From: CAZMXP01 sp964570285
Lineage (GTDB): Bacteria; Planctomycetota; PLA2
Assembly: GCA_964570285.1 (NCBI GenBank)
Contig: CAZMXP010000022.1
Coordinates: 7,004 to 71,003, forward strand
DNA: 64,000 nucleotides
Direction of reading: 5' to 3'
The translations under genes and the position numbers were made by a program. Below the pieces are notes generated by a model, which did no database searches, was not told the origin of the DNA, and was given only the letters and a program-made list of their open reading frames with translations. Shown here piece by piece: positions 61,816 to 64,000 of the stretch (positions are counted from its first letter, which is position 1; each line of letters begins with the position of its first letter).

Positions 61816-62259
61816 CTATTCATCGCGGCGACCCGGTTTTCGGCGACGCCGCCGGATTCTCGATGCCTCGTGGGCCGCGAACTTGTCCGCGACTGCCAAC
61901 CCCACGGCTGTCCCACGCTCGACCTGCGTACGCGCCCAGACGCCCAGCTTGAGGATCAGCTCGAACTCCTCGGGCAGGTAGTCCCAGCGGTAGTTGTTGC
62001 AGGTGCCATGCGCAGGCAAGTAGTTGCCCGGTGCAGCCGCTCCACCCGCGCTGTGTGCGAGCACGTGGTCCGCGTTCCACGATCCATCGATGTCGCCTCC
62101 GCAGATGTGGCACTTGCCTGATGTCGTAGCAAGTACGGCAGCGCGCTCGGCGGCGGTCAGTTGCTGTCGGCCTCGTCCTCGATTGGCCACCTTCCGTTCT
62201 TCGCGAAGACGGCGCAGTTTGACGATACGTCCACGTAGATCCTCATCCCCCGTCGACAT
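61816..62259 (-). CDS. HNH endonuclease
   Basis: I start at the ATG at 62257-62259, which has a GGAGG site 7 bases before it. The frame is open further upstream. The 147-residue protein has a basic N terminus and an HNH core, CHICGGDIDGSWNADHVLAH near residue 78, followed by NYLPAHGTCNNYRW. The two Cys pairs (one visible) would bind structural zinc, His and Asn the metal. HNH proteins of this size act as homing, restriction or packaging nucleases. It is adjacent to a restriction-type helicase gene on the same strand, suggesting a restriction locus. Confidence 0.82.
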   Translation of the reverse strand: MSTGDEDLRGRIVKLRRLREERKVANRGRGRQQLTAAERAAVLATTSGKCHICGGDIDGSWNADHVLAHSAGGAAAPGNYLPAHGTCNNYRWDYLPEEFELILKLGVWARTQVERGTAVGLAVADKFAAHEASRIRRRRRKPGRRDE

Positions 62260-62471
62260 TCCCGTCCTCCAGCTGCTCCATTCAGTCAACACGCGGGATC
62301 GGTTCAAAGTGTTCCAATCGCCGTGCCGGATGAGCACGGCCCGTCGCTCAAGCGATCGCAACGCCATCCTCGATGCTCAGTCGGGGGCGGAAGACATCTG
62401 CCCTTGACGCCGTGGGGCCTTACATGTGTTCGGCGTCCCTGCTGAAACGGCACTTCTCGTGCGCATCCGCC

Positions 62472-64000
62472 TCATGCTCCGACGAGTATCACCTCGACTA
62501 ACTCAGCCACGACCTGAAGCTCCTGCGCATCCGCGCCGTTGAGGACGATCGCCTCGAAGGCAGGATTGACGGGTTTCAGCGTGATGCGCTCGTGGCGCCA
62601 GGAGTCGCCTTTCGCGGCCTTCTCGCTCTCGTAGCGCTTGACGGTGTAGCGCTGGCTGGTCTCGGGATCGGTGGCGTCCCGGAGCTGGACAAGGACGGTC
62701 TTGCCCTGGCGAGTGCCTTCGACCGGGGCGTGGAAGAGGCACCATGCGCCGTCTGGGATAGCGGGCTCCATGGACTTGCCGACGACCTGGGCGATGAACA
62801 TTCCGGGGCGCAGACGGTGGCGCGACTCGACCGCGACCCACTCGAAGCCCTCGTCCTCGATGTGCTGCGGGTCGCCGAATGCGCCGGCGGCGGCCTTGAG
62901 CGGGACGAGCGGCACGCAAGTGGCGTAGCGCTCCGTTGGCTCGGGCTCGACAATCCGCAACCTCGGCGGCAGGGCTTGAGAAGCTGCCTCCTGGGACGCA
63001 TCGACCGTATGGCTCCGCAGCCGTCGATACGCCTCCGACGACATCCACGCGGTCACGATCTTCTGGAACGGCACATCGTTCATGTAGCGCACGAAGATCT
63101 CTTCGTTCTGATCCATGCGCTCGACGAACAGCGTCTCCAGAAGGTTTTTGAACACCAGCTCGAACTTGTCCCCCGGATTGACGGCGGCCGCCTGCCGCAG
63201 TCCGTCATCGGCCATCGCCGCTTGAACGATCTGGTCGAAGAAGAGCTGGTCGGCTTGATTGAAGTCCGCACCAAAGCGCTCGTTCACGACGTCGATGAGC
63301 TGCGACAACGGCACCGGTTGAGTCCGGACGAGGCCACTCCCAACCTCGGTGGGGCCATCTAGTCGGCGAGCTTCTCCGTCCTGCAACGAAATCGATCCTT
63401 CGCTGATCTTCTGCAAGCGGTAGTAGTCGAGCCTAACCTCGTCGTCGAACTGATAGGCCGGGCCGCTCTTGCGGCGCGGAAGCTTCGAACCCAGGTGGCG
63501 CAGGAACACGTACAGGCGCTCGAGGTCGGAGTCCTGATAAGGAATCACCTGGCTCAGGAAGCCGTAGAGGTTCAGAAACGCCTGCACCTTGCCGCGCCAG
63601 AGCTCCGCCTCTTCCTCGTTGTCGGACTGGCGCACCGCAAATCGCGAGACCGCCGGATCGAGCGCCGCGTTCATCGCTTGGTGGTCCATGGCGCTCTGCC
63701 GCTGCTTTGGCCTGAAGTAGACGGCACAGAAGCGCTCGACCTCCTCGTCCAGGTAGATCCCGGAGCCGTCGAGCTCGCCCTTGATCGCGTACATTCGCGC
63801 GGGATCGACCTGCTCGCCCATCTCCGCGCCCTCGTAGTACACCTTGAAGGCCTCGCGGATCTCTTCGCGGTCGTTCACGAAGTCAAGAACGAACGTGTCC
63901 TCCTTGAGCGGATGAATGCGGTTCAACCGCGAGAGCGTCTGTACCGCCTGGATGCCCGCAAGCCGCTTGTCCACGAACATAGTGTGCAGCAGCGGCTGAT
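62472..64000 (-). CDS. restriction-type helicase subunit (HsdR-like) with C-terminal S24/LexA-like domain, partial
   Basis: The coding sequence continues to the right edge of the window (QPLLHTMFVDKRLAGIQAVQ), so the N-terminal nuclease and first helicase domains are outside. The visible 509 residues contain helicase motif VI (TLSRLNRIHPLKEDTFVLDF), a long helical C-terminal region typical of type I HsdR subunits (AQPVPLSQLIDVVNERFGAD region), and a final domain of about 140 residues. In that domain FIAQVVGKSMEPAIPDGAW and TVKRYESEKAA match the S24 peptidase/LexA fold. The SMEP Ser and later KRY Lys suggest an intact catalytic pair. The fusion suggests a self-cleaving or DNA-damage-linked restriction system. 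Confidence 0.8.
   Translation of the reverse strand, partial: QPLLHTMFVDKRLAGIQAVQTLSRLNRIHPLKEDTFVLDFVNDREEIREAFKVYYEGAEMGEQVDPARMYAIKGELDGSGIYLDEEVERFCAVYFRPKQRQSAMDHQAMNAALDPAVSRFAVRQSDNEEEAELWRGKVQAFLNLYGFLSQVIPYQDSDLERLYVFLRHLGSKLPRRKSGPAYQFDDEVRLDYYRLQKISEGSISLQDGEARRLDGPTEVGSGLVRTQPVPLSQLIDVVNERFGADFNQADQLFFDQIVQAAMADDGLRQAAAVNPGDKFELVFKNLLETLFVERMDQNEEIFVRYMNDVPFQKIVTAWMSSEAYRRLRSHTVDASQEAASQALPPRLRIVEPEPTERYATCVPLVPLKAAAGAFGDPQHIEDEGFEWVAVESRHRLRPGMFIAQVVGKSMEPAIPDGAWCLFHAPVEGTRQGKTVLVQLRDATDPETSQRYTVKRYESEKAAKGDSWRHERITLKPVNPAFEAIVLNGADAQELQVVAELVEVILVGA

Overview
The window is a high-GC bacterial chromosome segment and looks like a metagenome-assembled or environmental genome. The secreted FG-GAP protein, the beta-helix and Gly-rich secreted proteins, the RHS fragments, the ECF-like sigma factors and the histone H1-like protein together suggest Planctomycetota. 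That assignment is inference with moderate confidence. No rRNA, tRNA or CRISPR array was found.

Bases 1-12,900 are ordinary, very GC-rich chromosome. They hold a CusA/CusB/outer-membrane-factor metal efflux operon with a small Cys/His-rich secreted protein upstream, a delta-9-type desaturase, a PpiC-HupE pair with overlapping genes, an NAD(P)-binding/DUF2867 protein, a spermidine-synthase-like methyltransferase and an aspartyl/asparaginyl hydroxylase-like protein.

Bases 13,000-48,600 are a mosaic. Lower-GC genes for secreted or lipid-anchored proteins, mostly on the minus strand, are separated by intact and broken IS transposases, by copies of a dispersed repeat (called A-B here) and by chimeric genes. 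A-B has inverted ends related to GTGGTTCACCAA. Its right half matches the 3' flank of the IS transposases, and in three of four cases it stops within 20 bp of the stop codon of a minus-strand gene. Chimeras include a serine hydrolase joined to a lipoprotein, a restriction helicase joined to an RHS core, and a ParB-methylase joined to the tail of a tyrosine recombinase. A small defence-like cluster (39.5-45.5 kb) holds a DUF4393/Abi-alpha-like protein, a RelA/SpoT-domain synthetase, an Mrr-type nuclease and the broken restriction helicase.

Bases 48,100-56,960 look like an integrated element. It has a ParB-like gene remnant, a MerR-like HTH, a large PrimPol/helicase-like protein, a run of very small genes, DUF2924, a large serine recombinase and a terminal small HTH-like gene. 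Ten consecutive gene junctions from the primase onward overlap by 1 or 4 bases. A second, decayed left end of the same kind of element lies at 34.5-36.3 kb. Both left ends carry the same 28-bp site, followed by short iterated motifs that differ between the two copies.

Bases 56,960-60,700 carry a sigma-factor gene flanked by two distantly similar genes of unknown function, with two tiny membrane-protein genes nearby. The window ends with a histone H1-like DNA-binding protein, an HNH endonuclease and the C-terminal part of a restriction-helicase subunit carrying an S24 (LexA-like) domain, cut by the window edge.
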